Assembly (NCBI GenBank): GCA_002717285.1
Contig: PBDF01000007.1
Coordinates: forward strand, 374,515 to 389,389
Length of the DNA stretch: 14,875 nt
Reading direction: 5' to 3'
Source: Magnetovibrio sp.
GTDB lineage: Bacteria; Pseudomonadota; Alphaproteobacteria; Rhodospirillales_A; JABHCV01
The notes beneath the pieces are model-generated. The model did no database searches, was not told where the DNA came from, and was given only the letters and a program-made list of their open reading frames with translations. Of this stretch, positions 9,956 to 14,875 are shown piece after piece (the first letter of the stretch is position 1; the number at the start of each line of letters is the position of its first letter). The position numbers were made by a program, and so were the translations under genes.

Positions 9956-9997
9956 TTATGATGTCCGATATAAAAGTTATGATGTCCGATATAAAAG
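9956..9997. repeat. Perfect 21-bp tandem duplication between tRNA-Gly and tuf
   Basis: Two identical 21-nt copies abut at 9956-9976 and 9977-9997. The core of each is ATGTCCGATATAAAAG on the plus strand. The pair lies 8 nt downstream of the encoded CCA of tRNA-Gly, in the leader of tuf. On the minus strand each copy reads as an AT-rich stretch containing TATATCGGACATC, and a TTGACATA follows at 9947-9954. Identity over both copies suggests either recent duplication or selection for a paired site. The function is unknown. Confidence 0.95.
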
Positions 9998-10005
9998 CCA
10001 TCGGT

Positions 10006-10079
10006 TGGAGCGGGTGAAGGGAATCGAACCCTCATCGTAAGCTTGGAAGGCTTCTGCTCTACCATTGAGCTACACCCGC
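10006..10079 (-). tRNA. tRNA-Gly (anticodon TCC)
   Basis: A complete class I tRNA of 74 nt with encoded CCA. The acceptor stem pairs GCGGGTG with CACCCGC. The D arm reads AGCTCAATGGTAGAGC, the anticodon loop CTTCCAA gives TCC, and the T arm is GGGTTCGATTCCC. It lies between tRNA-Tyr and tuf on the same strand, equivalent to glyT ahead of tufB in E. coli. Confidence 0.98.
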
Positions 10080-10147
10080 ACACCCAATCCGTTTCCATTA
10101 TCAAAACACCTTTAAAAAAAATTACAACCTCCTGTTTAACAACACCT

Positions 10148-10166
10148 TTTCACAAATAAAGTGAAA
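10148..10166 (-). other. Short hairpin directly after tRNA-Tyr
   Basis: The arms TTTCAC (10148-10153) and GTGAAA (10161-10166) are perfect inverted repeats around a 7-nt AT loop, beginning at the base next to the tRNA-Tyr CCA. In the transcript this would form a small stem just 3' of the tRNA, perhaps a processing landmark. The stem has only 6 bp, four of them A-T, and no U run, so it is unlikely to be a terminator. Confidence 0.35.
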
Positions 10167-10252
10167 TGGTGGAGGAGGTTGGATTCGAACCAACGTAGGC
10201 ATAAGCCAACGGGTTTACAGCCCGTCCCCTTTAGCCACTCGGGCACTCCTCC
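10167..10252 (-). tRNA. tRNA-Tyr (anticodon GTA)
   Basis: A complete class II tRNA of 86 nt with encoded CCA. The acceptor stem is GGAGGAG/CTCCTCC, the D arm contains GCCCGAGTGGCTAAAGGG, and the anticodon loop CTGTAAA gives GTA. A long variable arm (GGCTTATGCC region) is followed by the T arm TTGGTTCGAATCCAA. It is first in the tRNA-Tyr/tRNA-Gly/tuf unit. Confidence 0.98.
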
Positions 10253-10268
10253 ACGTAGAAGTCCCATA

Positions 10269-10284
10269 CATCGGTTCACCGATG
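10269..10284 (-). other. Leader hairpin upstream of tRNA-Tyr
   Basis: A perfect inverted repeat CATCGG-(4 nt)-CCGATG lies 16 nt before the 5' end of tRNA-Tyr, within the presumed 5' leader of the tRNA-tuf transcript. It would form a compact tetraloop stem and may guide leader processing. It has no U tract, so it is not a terminator. Confidence 0.4.
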
Positions 10285-10299
10285 ACAACAAAGGGTGGC

Positions 10300-10327
10300 A
10301 ATATGATGATTTACGACATTATGTCAA
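10300..10327 (-). promoter_or_regulatory. Candidate sigma70-type promoter for tRNA-Tyr/tRNA-Gly/tuf
   Basis: On the minus strand a perfect TTGACA (10322-10327) is followed after 16 nt by CATATT (10300-10305), and then a GC-rich stretch GCCACCC. A GC-rich discriminator is typical of stringently controlled stable-RNA promoters. The predicted start near 10293 would leave a leader of about 40 nt before tRNA-Tyr. The -35 overlaps a small palindrome, GACATTATGTC (10315-10325). The -10 matches only 4 of 6 bases, so confidence is moderate. Confidence 0.5.
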
Positions 10328-10355
10328 CTTAAAAACATACAGGCCAGAACAGGTC

Positions 10356-10385
10356 TTTTCAAGGATTTTGCTATATTTGTATACT
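10356..10385 (+). promoter_or_regulatory. Candidate promoter for rlmB
   Basis: On the plus strand TTTTCA (10356-10361) and TATACT (10380-10385) are separated by 18 nt and lie 44 nt before the rlmB start. The -10 matches five of six consensus bases and the -35 is weak. This fits divergent transcription from the spacer shared with tRNA-Tyr. Confidence 0.35.
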
Positions 10386-10428
10386 TGCACTCTAGAGACT
10401 TGCAAAGAACCTTAAATTATGGCTGATT

Positions 10429-11271
10429 ATGTTTCTTATGGTAAAACCCAATAGCACTCAGAATAAATCGAAGCATAGGGGTAGAAAAAACTATACTTTG
10501 AATAACAAACGGCACTGGAATTTAACAACTAACAAGGCTACAAACCTTCTGTATGGAAAGCATGCTGTCCTCTCAGCACTAGCAAATCCACGGCGAAAAA
10601 TTGGCTGTTTGTTGTTGACCCCAGACACACAAAAGAGCTTGCTTGGAGAGGTCGAGGAGGCTTTATGTATTGGTGGTCATGATAATATTAAAATCCTCAC
10701 CATAGATAGAAGAAAACTTGACAAAAATCTGCCAACCGGAACTGTCCATCAAGGTATAGCTCTTGAAACACAAACCCTGAATTTTAATTTAGAGGAAATT
10801 TTAGTCCAAACGTCTGGAAATGACGAAGCAACTATCGTTATTCTTGACCAAGCTACTGACACAAACAACATAGGCTCTATTGTACGTTCAGCAGCAGCTT
10901 TCAACGTGGATGCAATAATTATTCAAGACCGAAAATCACCAATAGCACATGGCACTATTGCTAAAGCAGCTTCTGGTGCATTGGAACATGTTGCAATAGT
11001 GCGCACTACAAATTTGGTTCGCACTATGGACAAGCTGAAAGCCGCAAACTATTGGTGCGTCGGCCTTGACGGTAACGCAGACAAAACACTAGTAGAAGCT
11101 AAACTTACAGGAAGAATTGTAATGGTATTAGGTTCTGAGGGGGTTGGCCTCCGGCGCCTGATACGCGAAAATTGTGATTTATTAGTCAGGGTGCCAATAA
11201 ACTGGAAGATTGATAGCCTCAACCTATCCAATGCTGCCGCTATAGCCTTATATGAAAGAACAAGAAATTGA
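10429..11271 (+). CDS. rlmB: RlmB/TrmH-family 23S rRNA (guanosine-2'-O-)methyltransferase
   Basis: SpoU-family SAM-dependent enzyme. RlmB methylates the 2'-OH of G2251 in the 23S P loop; the exact target here is inferred from family and context. The 280-aa product has a basic, Asn-rich leader (residues 1-38) and the substrate-binding domain opening LYGKHAVLSAL (41-51). The SPOUT knot motifs follow: TDTNNIGSIVRSAAAF (143-158, with Asn147 and Arg153), VLGSEGVG (233-240) and VPINWKIDSLNLSNAAAIAL (255-274). An in-frame ATG three codons in (10438) is an alternative start, and no clear ribosome-binding site settles it. Divergent from tRNA-Tyr. Confidence 0.93.
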   Translation: MFLMVKPNSTQNKSKHRGRKNYTLNNKRHWNLTTNKATNLLYGKHAVLSALANPRRKIGCLLLTPDTQKSLLGEVEEALCIGGHDNIKILTIDRRKLDKNLPTGTVHQGIALETQTLNFNLEEILVQTSGNDEATIVILDQATDTNNIGSIVRSAAAFNVDAIIIQDRKSPIAHGTIAKAASGALEHVAIVRTTNLVRTMDKLKAANYWCVGLDGNADKTLVEAKLTGRIVMVLGSEGVGLRRLIRENCDLLVRVPINWKIDSLNLSNAAAIALYERTRN

Positions 11272-11430
11272 TTTGAGGTTCGAATACACTAATAAAAGGT
11301 TTTTTCGGTGATACTATTGGAATTATTTTTTATGATTTTGGTGTTCCTCAAGATACGAAAAAGTGGTTTTTTTCTGCAAAGTTTTAAGCAAATATCATAT
11401 GTGCTTGTCCAAAGAGTAGTTTACTATTTT

Positions 11431-12021
11431 TTAAGTCTTTTCGATGGCAATGATAATTTCGTTTCGGCGTAAAAAAGGTAGAGTGAATGGAGGATTATAA
11501 CCTGCAGCATGAACTGTTCCTACAATAGTTAAATTGTTTTCAGCAATCCATTTTTGTAACAAGTTATGGTTATGGGAAATCGTATCCTGTGTGAAAGGAC
11601 CACTAAAACTAATGACGGCAACATTATAATTACTAATATGCTCTAGCTTTACAGTTGGATCATTAGGAATTGGAGCTTCTGCAAGAGTGATGTCTGCAGG
11701 TAGAACAAACGACATGTACTCAGTATTTCTATTAATTTGTTCCATTAAAACAGGTGCTGTCATATCAATTTTTTGGGTTTTATTATTTTTACCAGATATA
11801 TACCCAAAAAGTTTGTAAAAGGGCACAGTTGCTTTGTTCGCACCATCGGGAGCTGCTGTACTAACGAGAGTCAGGTCCGCATATTGTCTAATTTCAAAAA
11901 CCCCATCCTTGGAGATCACTTTGTATGGGGCAACTTTTACACTAACATCGCCCAAAACAGAACATGCTGACAATGCTAAAAAAGCAAGTATGACTAGTTT
12001 ATTTATTTTTAAAAATTTCAT
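11431..12021 (-). CDS. SOUL heme-binding family lipoprotein
   Basis: The 196-aa product begins with a lipoprotein signal: basic MKFLKINK, hydrophobic LVILAFLA, and lipobox LSAC with Cys20 as the predicted lipidated residue. It is therefore likely membrane-anchored on the periplasmic side. The mature part is a SOUL/HBP domain: APYKVISKDGVFEIRQYADL (31-50), the hallmark KIDMTAPVLMEQ (84-95), SFVLPADITLAEAPIPNDP (104-122) and the C-terminal GYNPPFTLPFLRRNEIII (174-191). SOUL proteins bind tetrapyrroles, but residues for heme coordination vary and I cannot assign an axial ligand. GGTGA, 5 nt before the ATG, is the ribosome-binding site. The 3' end faces rlmB across 159 nt with no clear terminator. 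Confidence 0.9.
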   Translation of the reverse strand: MKFLKINKLVILAFLALSACSVLGDVSVKVAPYKVISKDGVFEIRQYADLTLVSTAAPDGANKATVPFYKLFGYISGKNNKTQKIDMTAPVLMEQINRNTEYMSFVLPADITLAEAPIPNDPTVKLEHISNYNVAVISFSGPFTQDTISHNHNLLQKWIAENNLTIVGTVHAAGYNPPFTLPFLRRNEIIIAIEKT

Positions 12022-12378
12022 ACAATCACCAACAATTTTATTTGCTCAATAACATACGATAGATTTGCTCTTAAAGATCAGAGACTAGCAATCCAAATTC
12101 TTCAATAGGATATTAATCGACTCATGCACAATCTCTTAACATATCAGAGCATCACGAAAAATTTCAATCTTCTGCTGTGGATTTCTTGTTATGAGTGCCT
12201 ACTTGGACTGATTTGTGAGAACTTAAAAAAGACGATAGTCTGCATAAGCTTGAACTTTAAAAAAATAAAAAAATATAACCTAATGCATACCACTTTAAGT
12301 AATTATTTTTGTGCGATAAATTAAGACTTCTAAAGATTAGATTTAAAAAAATATTCCCAGATGATTGCACTTGGCAAA
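12022..12378. other. AT-rich intergenic region without recognised gene
   Basis: This 357-nt spacer between the SOUL and CIA30 genes is rich in poly-A and poly-T runs. The only open frame (12124-12324, plus strand, 66 codons) has a low-complexity Leu/Ile/Asn/Lys composition expected of AT-rich noncoding DNA and no ribosome-binding site. I see no terminator hairpin for CIA30. The promoter of the SOUL gene presumably lies at its left end, but no convincing -35/-10 pair stands out. Confidence 0.6.
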
Positions 12379-12882
12379 CTAATAAAAACTTACCTCAGAC
12401 AGTGCCAGATCTGCACGAAATGCACGCCCTATTGCGACCAATCCGATACGCCGGAGCTTTGTGGTATCTAGAGGTGCGTTAACGCGATATGGCAGGAAAG
12501 TTACAAAAGGGAGTTCAATAGTTTTCCAACCTGATGTTGTAGTGAAGGAAGCACGGTAGGATTGCCAAGGACGCACGTTATCCTGAGTACGCAAATGCAT
12601 TGAATATTTCTCACCGTTTCCACGTACAACAAGACGAATACCAACGAATTCTGATGCATCAAATGTCTTTCCTGATTTAGCTAAATTGAGAGCAACCTGA
12701 ATGAAGCCGCCGTTATTTTCTGTACGAACATCTCCTGTCAAAAAAATACAGGATCTACTACCAAAAGAACCATAAGAAACTGAAACTTCGGAAATGCCAC
12801 CCATTACCTTATCGCTAACGCTATACCACTGAGTACCTAATTTTGTGATTAAATTTTTGTGAGAAAAATTATCAATTAACAT
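12379..12882 (-). CDS. CIA30 / NDUFAF1-like family protein
   Basis: The 167-aa product matches the CIA30 (complex I intermediate-associated protein 30) family. It has Trp19 followed by VSDKVMGGISE (22-32), then FLTGDVRTENNGGFIQVAL (47-65), and FVGIRLVVRGNGEKYSMHLR with YRASFTTTSGWKTIELPFVT. The C-terminus is IGLVAIGRAFRADLALSEVS. This is a galactose-binding-like beta sandwich. In mitochondria NDUFAF1 helps assemble respiratory complex I; roles of bacterial relatives are mostly unknown and the name should not be read as proof of that function. No signal peptide is seen, so it is probably cytoplasmic. The start is the first ATG, with only a weak AGAG ribosome-binding site. Confidence 0.88.
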   Translation of the reverse strand: MLIDNFSHKNLITKLGTQWYSVSDKVMGGISEVSVSYGSFGSRSCIFLTGDVRTENNGGFIQVALNLAKSGKTFDASEFVGIRLVVRGNGEKYSMHLRTQDNVRPWQSYRASFTTTSGWKTIELPFVTFLPYRVNAPLDTTKLRRIGLVAIGRAFRADLALSEVSFY

Positions 12883-13008
12883 GCGGGTATAACTCTGTTC
12901 TGCCCGACAGCATGTTCAAAACAAAGAAGTCAAAAGCAAAGGTATAATTATTTTCGGGCCAATATCATTTGATTATGCACAAGTGACTGATTAAACATAA
13001 AATATTTT

Positions 13009-13437
13009 TTAGGTTGGGGTATTCTCTTTCAGAGATCTAGCACCAACAAAAGACTTGATCACATCCATGCTATCCTCCAGCTCATTCGCAAATGAAAATC
13101 TCGTCAACTTGTCCACATCCCACTTCCATTTTAAAGGCTGGAGGTCCCCTTCGCCTGCAAAACCCATTTCCCAGTCAGGAAAAACTCTTGCTTCAATCTC
13201 TCCATCTTTTATTGTTTTAACAGAAAAATGCCGACTATCTCCCTTGATTTTTTCGTAAAGAGCAGTAACAGCTCCCTTTGGTCCTTCTAAGTACTGAAGA
13301 AACGCTGGTTTTTTGTATATGAGCAAGCCGGTGACTAAATTTGCGGGATTATTTCGACGCGAGACTTCCAAAATATTATTAATTTCATCACTTGAACACA
13401 TTTCTGATGCGTCACTAGTGTACAGAATAAAATACAT
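13009..13437 (-). CDS. Stand-alone BLUF blue-light photoreceptor
   Basis: The 142-aa product is a BLUF domain (sensor of blue light using FAD), residues 1 to about 94, plus a C-terminal helical cap of about 48 residues and no effector domain. The flavin-switch residues are all present with the spacing known from AppA: Tyr6 (ILYTSDA), Asn30 (SRRNNPANLVTGLLIY), Gln48 (FLQYLEGP), Trp89 and Met91 (FPDWEMGF). It should therefore be photoactive. Short BLUF proteins act by changing contacts with a partner protein; no obvious partner such as an EAL, GGDEF or MerR-type regulator is visible in this window. An AAAGGCAG stretch before the ATG may be the ribosome-binding site. Cytoplasmic, no signal peptide. 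Confidence 0.95.
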   Translation of the reverse strand: MYFILYTSDASEMCSSDEINNILEVSRRNNPANLVTGLLIYKKPAFLQYLEGPKGAVTALYEKIKGDSRHFSVKTIKDGEIEARVFPDWEMGFAGEGDLQPLKWKWDVDKLTRFSFANELEDSMDVIKSFVGARSLKENTPT

Positions 13438-13585
13438 AAATCTGCCTTTTTATCTTTATTTTAAATTGTGATTTGAGAGCCATTTGATAGTGCATAATCA
13501 ATGTTCGACTTTAGCATGGGCTTTTGAGGTGGCTATGATTAATGATGACATAACACGTTCCATCATAAAAGCCTACTTCTAAACC

Positions 13586-13601
13586 AAAAAGCATGCTTTT
13601 T
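13586..13601. promoter_or_regulatory. 16-bp perfect palindrome, possible operator
   Basis: AAAAAGCATGCTTTTT is self-complementary over all 16 bases. It lies about 150 nt upstream of the BLUF start codon, in an intergenic region. It could be a dimeric regulator site, or a chance A/T-run palindrome around GCATGC. No second copy was noticed nearby. Confidence 0.3.
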
Positions 13602-13749
13602 AACTTACAGGGCAAATGAGAATGGTTAGACTTATATGACTAATATGAATTCACAAGGTCTGATTAATATAGGAAAGCGTATTGATATTTACTCAACTAG
13701 TTTCTTGCACGAGTTTATGATTTTTTTAATACGTTGAAGCATAATAAAC

Positions 13750-13778
13750 CCCGCCACCCTGATTAAAAGGGTGGCGGG
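13750..13778 (-). terminator. Rho-independent terminator of the Met-rich protein gene
   Basis: A perfect 11-bp GC-rich stem (CCCGCCACCCT with AGGGTGGCGGG) encloses a 7-nt AT loop, 22 nt after the stop codon at 13801. On the minus strand it is followed by GTTTATTAT, a moderate U tract. It is the clearest terminator in the window. Confidence 0.85.
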
Positions 13779-13800
13779 AAAGTATTCTTACAAAATGATG

Positions 13801-14856
13801 TCAGCCCAAGCCAGCAGATGGGTCAGTATCATCGGTTGTATCAGTTGCATCAGCTATTCCGCCATCTGCGTCACCAGCCATTCCACCGGTACCACCAGCT
13901 ACGTTTCCTCCACCCTGTTCTAGAGCAGCGTCCATGGCATTGCTAATAGCCGCGTCAACTCCGCCACCTGTGCCACCAGCCATTCCGCCTGTGCCACCAG
14001 CCATTCCGCCTGTGCCACCAGCCATTGCATCACCAAGTGCTGATAAACCACCAGTTCCACCAGCCATTGCACCGCCAGTACCACCAGCCATTCCGCCTGT
14101 GCCACCAGCCATTGCACCGCCTGTGCCACCAGCCATTCCGCCTGTGCCACCAGCCATTCCGCCTGTGCCACCAGCCATTCCGCCGGTGCCCGCTTCTGGA
14201 TTTAATGCATATGGGTCTGGCATTACAAAGTCATCGTTCATTGGAATATGATCATAACCACCTTCTGGAGGCATCATATCAGTACCAGCACATGCACCAT
14301 CCATTGGAGGAGCTTGACATGCATCAGCTGGACATGTTTCAGGTTGGCCCGGTTCAACTACGGGACCCCCAGCCGCATCAGTAGGTAACATATATGTATC
14401 AGATCCTGGAGGGCCCATCATTTCTGCACCAATATCATGACAACCCATCCCAGCGTCACCCATAGCTTGGCCCATGTCGCCCATGGCGTCCATGATAGGA
14501 CCAGGAACCTCCATACCTGGAGGCATCATCATATCGATACCATCTTGCATCATGGCCCCCATATCACCACCACTTGCATCTGCTGGTGCCATATGCATGG
14601 CTGGACCGACGGCAGCACCGACCATATCGCCCATGGCATCAAATATTTCTGGTGACATACCCAAGTCTTCCATGATTGGACCCATTATATCACCCATGGT
14701 TGCGAAAGCGTCAGCAGGACTCGCACCATCTGCAATAGCGGTAGTCATAGCCTCCATACCGGTTCCCATGGCATCAGCAAAACCCTCTGGGTTAGCACTT
14801 ACCATGTCAATAACTTCAGCCGGCATTTGTGGCATTGGCATTGGAAACATAGTCAT
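13801..14856 (-). CDS. Met/Gly/Asp-rich repetitive acidic protein lacking Lys and Arg (unknown family)
   Basis: I do not recognise this 351-aa protein. The start is the ATG at 14856, with AGGAG (14866-14870) 9 nt upstream; a TTG at 14865 directly abuts that site and is rejected. Composition is extreme: 48 Met, 47 Asp/Glu, three His, four Cys, and no Lys, Arg or Trp. Layout: residues 1-135 are Met-rich with repeated DAMG motifs (28, 73, 123); 136-221 are Pro-rich with Cys139, Cys175, Cys180 and Cys189; 222-298 are an AGGTGGM heptad array; one further unit is at 320-328; the tail is Asp/Thr-rich. There is no signal peptide (no basic N-region), no clear membrane segment, and no RTX GGxGxD nonamers. 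The strong ribosome-binding site and terminator suggest real, perhaps abundant, expression. Metal binding or self-assembly are only guesses. Confidence 0.8.
   Translation of the reverse strand: MTMFPMPMPQMPAEVIDMVSANPEGFADAMGTGMEAMTTAIADGASPADAFATMGDIMGPIMEDLGMSPEIFDAMGDMVGAAVGPAMHMAPADASGGDMGAMMQDGIDMMMPPGMEVPGPIMDAMGDMGQAMGDAGMGCHDIGAEMMGPPGSDTYMLPTDAAGGPVVEPGQPETCPADACQAPPMDGACAGTDMMPPEGGYDHIPMNDDFVMPDPYALNPEAGTGGMAGGTGGMAGGTGGMAGGTGGAMAGGTGGMAGGTGGAMAGGTGGLSALGDAMAGGTGGMAGGTGGMAGGTGGGVDAAISNAMDAALEQGGGNVAGGTGGMAGDADGGIADATDTTDDTDPSAGLG
13963..14193 (-). repeat. In-frame coding minisatellite (21/24-nt units, AGGTGGM)
   Basis: About ten tandem units encode AGGTGGM, with two 24-nt variants that insert Ala (AGGTGGAM) and one unit interrupted by LSALGDA. 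On the plus strand the unit reads TGTGCCACCAGCCATTCCGC (shown one base short). Unit lengths are multiples of three, so gain or loss of units keeps the frame. Nucleotide identity between units is very high, implying recent expansion or homogenisation. One extra unit occurs separately at 13873-13899. Confidence 0.95.
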
Positions 14857-14875
14857 TGTATTCAACTCCTAATAA

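Larger units (their letters stand above)
13438..13800. other. Intergenic region between BLUF gene and Met-rich gene
   Basis: This 363-nt AT-rich spacer contains no convincing reading frame. It holds a 16-bp perfect palindrome (13586-13601), the terminator of the Met-rich gene (13750-13778), and presumably the BLUF promoter near 13440-13520, for which I see no good consensus pair. Confidence 0.6.

Noticed and set aside
11272..11430. Bidirectional terminator between rlmB and the SOUL gene
   Set aside because: There are A and T runs near 11296-11306 and 11355-11372, but no GC-rich stem that I could pair convincingly.
12124..12324. Small plus-strand gene of 66 codons
   Set aside because: It is AT-rich and low complexity, has no ribosome-binding site and shows no recognisable domain; it looks like random open sequence in a spacer.
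13963..14193. Possible CRISPR array
   Set aside because: Units are contiguous 21/24-nt coding repeats with no unique spacers, and they translate to a regular peptide in the minus-strand gene.
13963..14193. RTX calcium-binding repeats or a PE_PGRS-like protein
   Set aside because: The units lack the Asp of GGxGxDxUx nonamers, and there is no PE domain or C-terminal type I secretion-like signal that I can recognise.
13934..14251. Plus-strand frame rich in PPVPPAI repeats (105 codons)
   Set aside because: It is the antisense reading of the glycine heptad array. GC-rich unit codons keep the complementary frame open. It has no ribosome-binding site, and the minus-strand gene has a strong one plus a terminator.
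14474..14872. Plus-strand frame of 132 codons opposite the N-terminal half of the Met-rich gene
   Set aside because: Biased codons of the true gene (CAT, GGC and GCA complements) leave this frame open by chance. There is no ribosome-binding site, and its composition is a mirror of the sense strand.

Overview
The window looks like a chromosomal segment of an alphaproteobacterium with moderate to low GC. The supporting signs are the long, zinc-free uS14 (101 aa), the style of the ribosomal proteins and EF-Tu, and rlmB lying divergent to a tRNA-Tyr/tRNA-Gly/tuf unit. No 16S rRNA is present, so the lineage below class is not determined. The AT-rich spacers and the light- and heme-related genes on the right would suit an aquatic free-living species, but that is inference.

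Positions 1-9874 (minus strand) hold one long translation operon. In transcription order it reads tuf, rpsJ, rplC, rplD, rplW, rplB, rpsS, rplV, rpsC, rplP, rpmC, rpsQ, rplN, rplX, rplE, rpsN, rpsH, rplF, rplR and rpsE, the last cut by the left edge. This is the S10 operon fused to the spc operon. Gaps are very short and several genes overlap (4 nt at rplC/rplD and rplD/rplW, 8 nt at rplP/rpmC and rplE/rpsN). Immediately upstream are tRNA-Gly(TCC) at 10006-10079 and tRNA-Tyr(GTA) at 10167-10252 on the same strand. rpsL-rpsG-fusA, which usually precedes tuf-rpsJ, is absent. The tRNA-Tyr/tRNA-Gly/tuf/rpsJ junction matches the chimeric tuf arrangement known from Rickettsia prowazekii. A perfect 21-bp tandem duplication lies between tRNA-Gly and tuf.

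Positions 10429-11271 (plus strand) encode an RlmB/TrmH-family rRNA 2'-O-ribose methyltransferase, divergent from the tRNA unit. The shared spacer carries candidate promoters for both directions.

Positions 11431-14856 (all minus strand) form an accessory region with wide AT-rich spacers: a SOUL heme-binding lipoprotein, a CIA30/NDUFAF1-like protein, a stand-alone BLUF blue-light photoreceptor with the full set of flavin-pocket residues, and a very unusual 351-aa protein. The last has 48 Met, 47 Asp/Glu and no Lys or Arg. It carries an AGGTGGM heptapeptide array, a strong Shine-Dalgarno sequence and a good hairpin terminator. I recognise no family for it, and it is the best candidate for something undescribed here. 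Its upstream neighbour is beyond the window.
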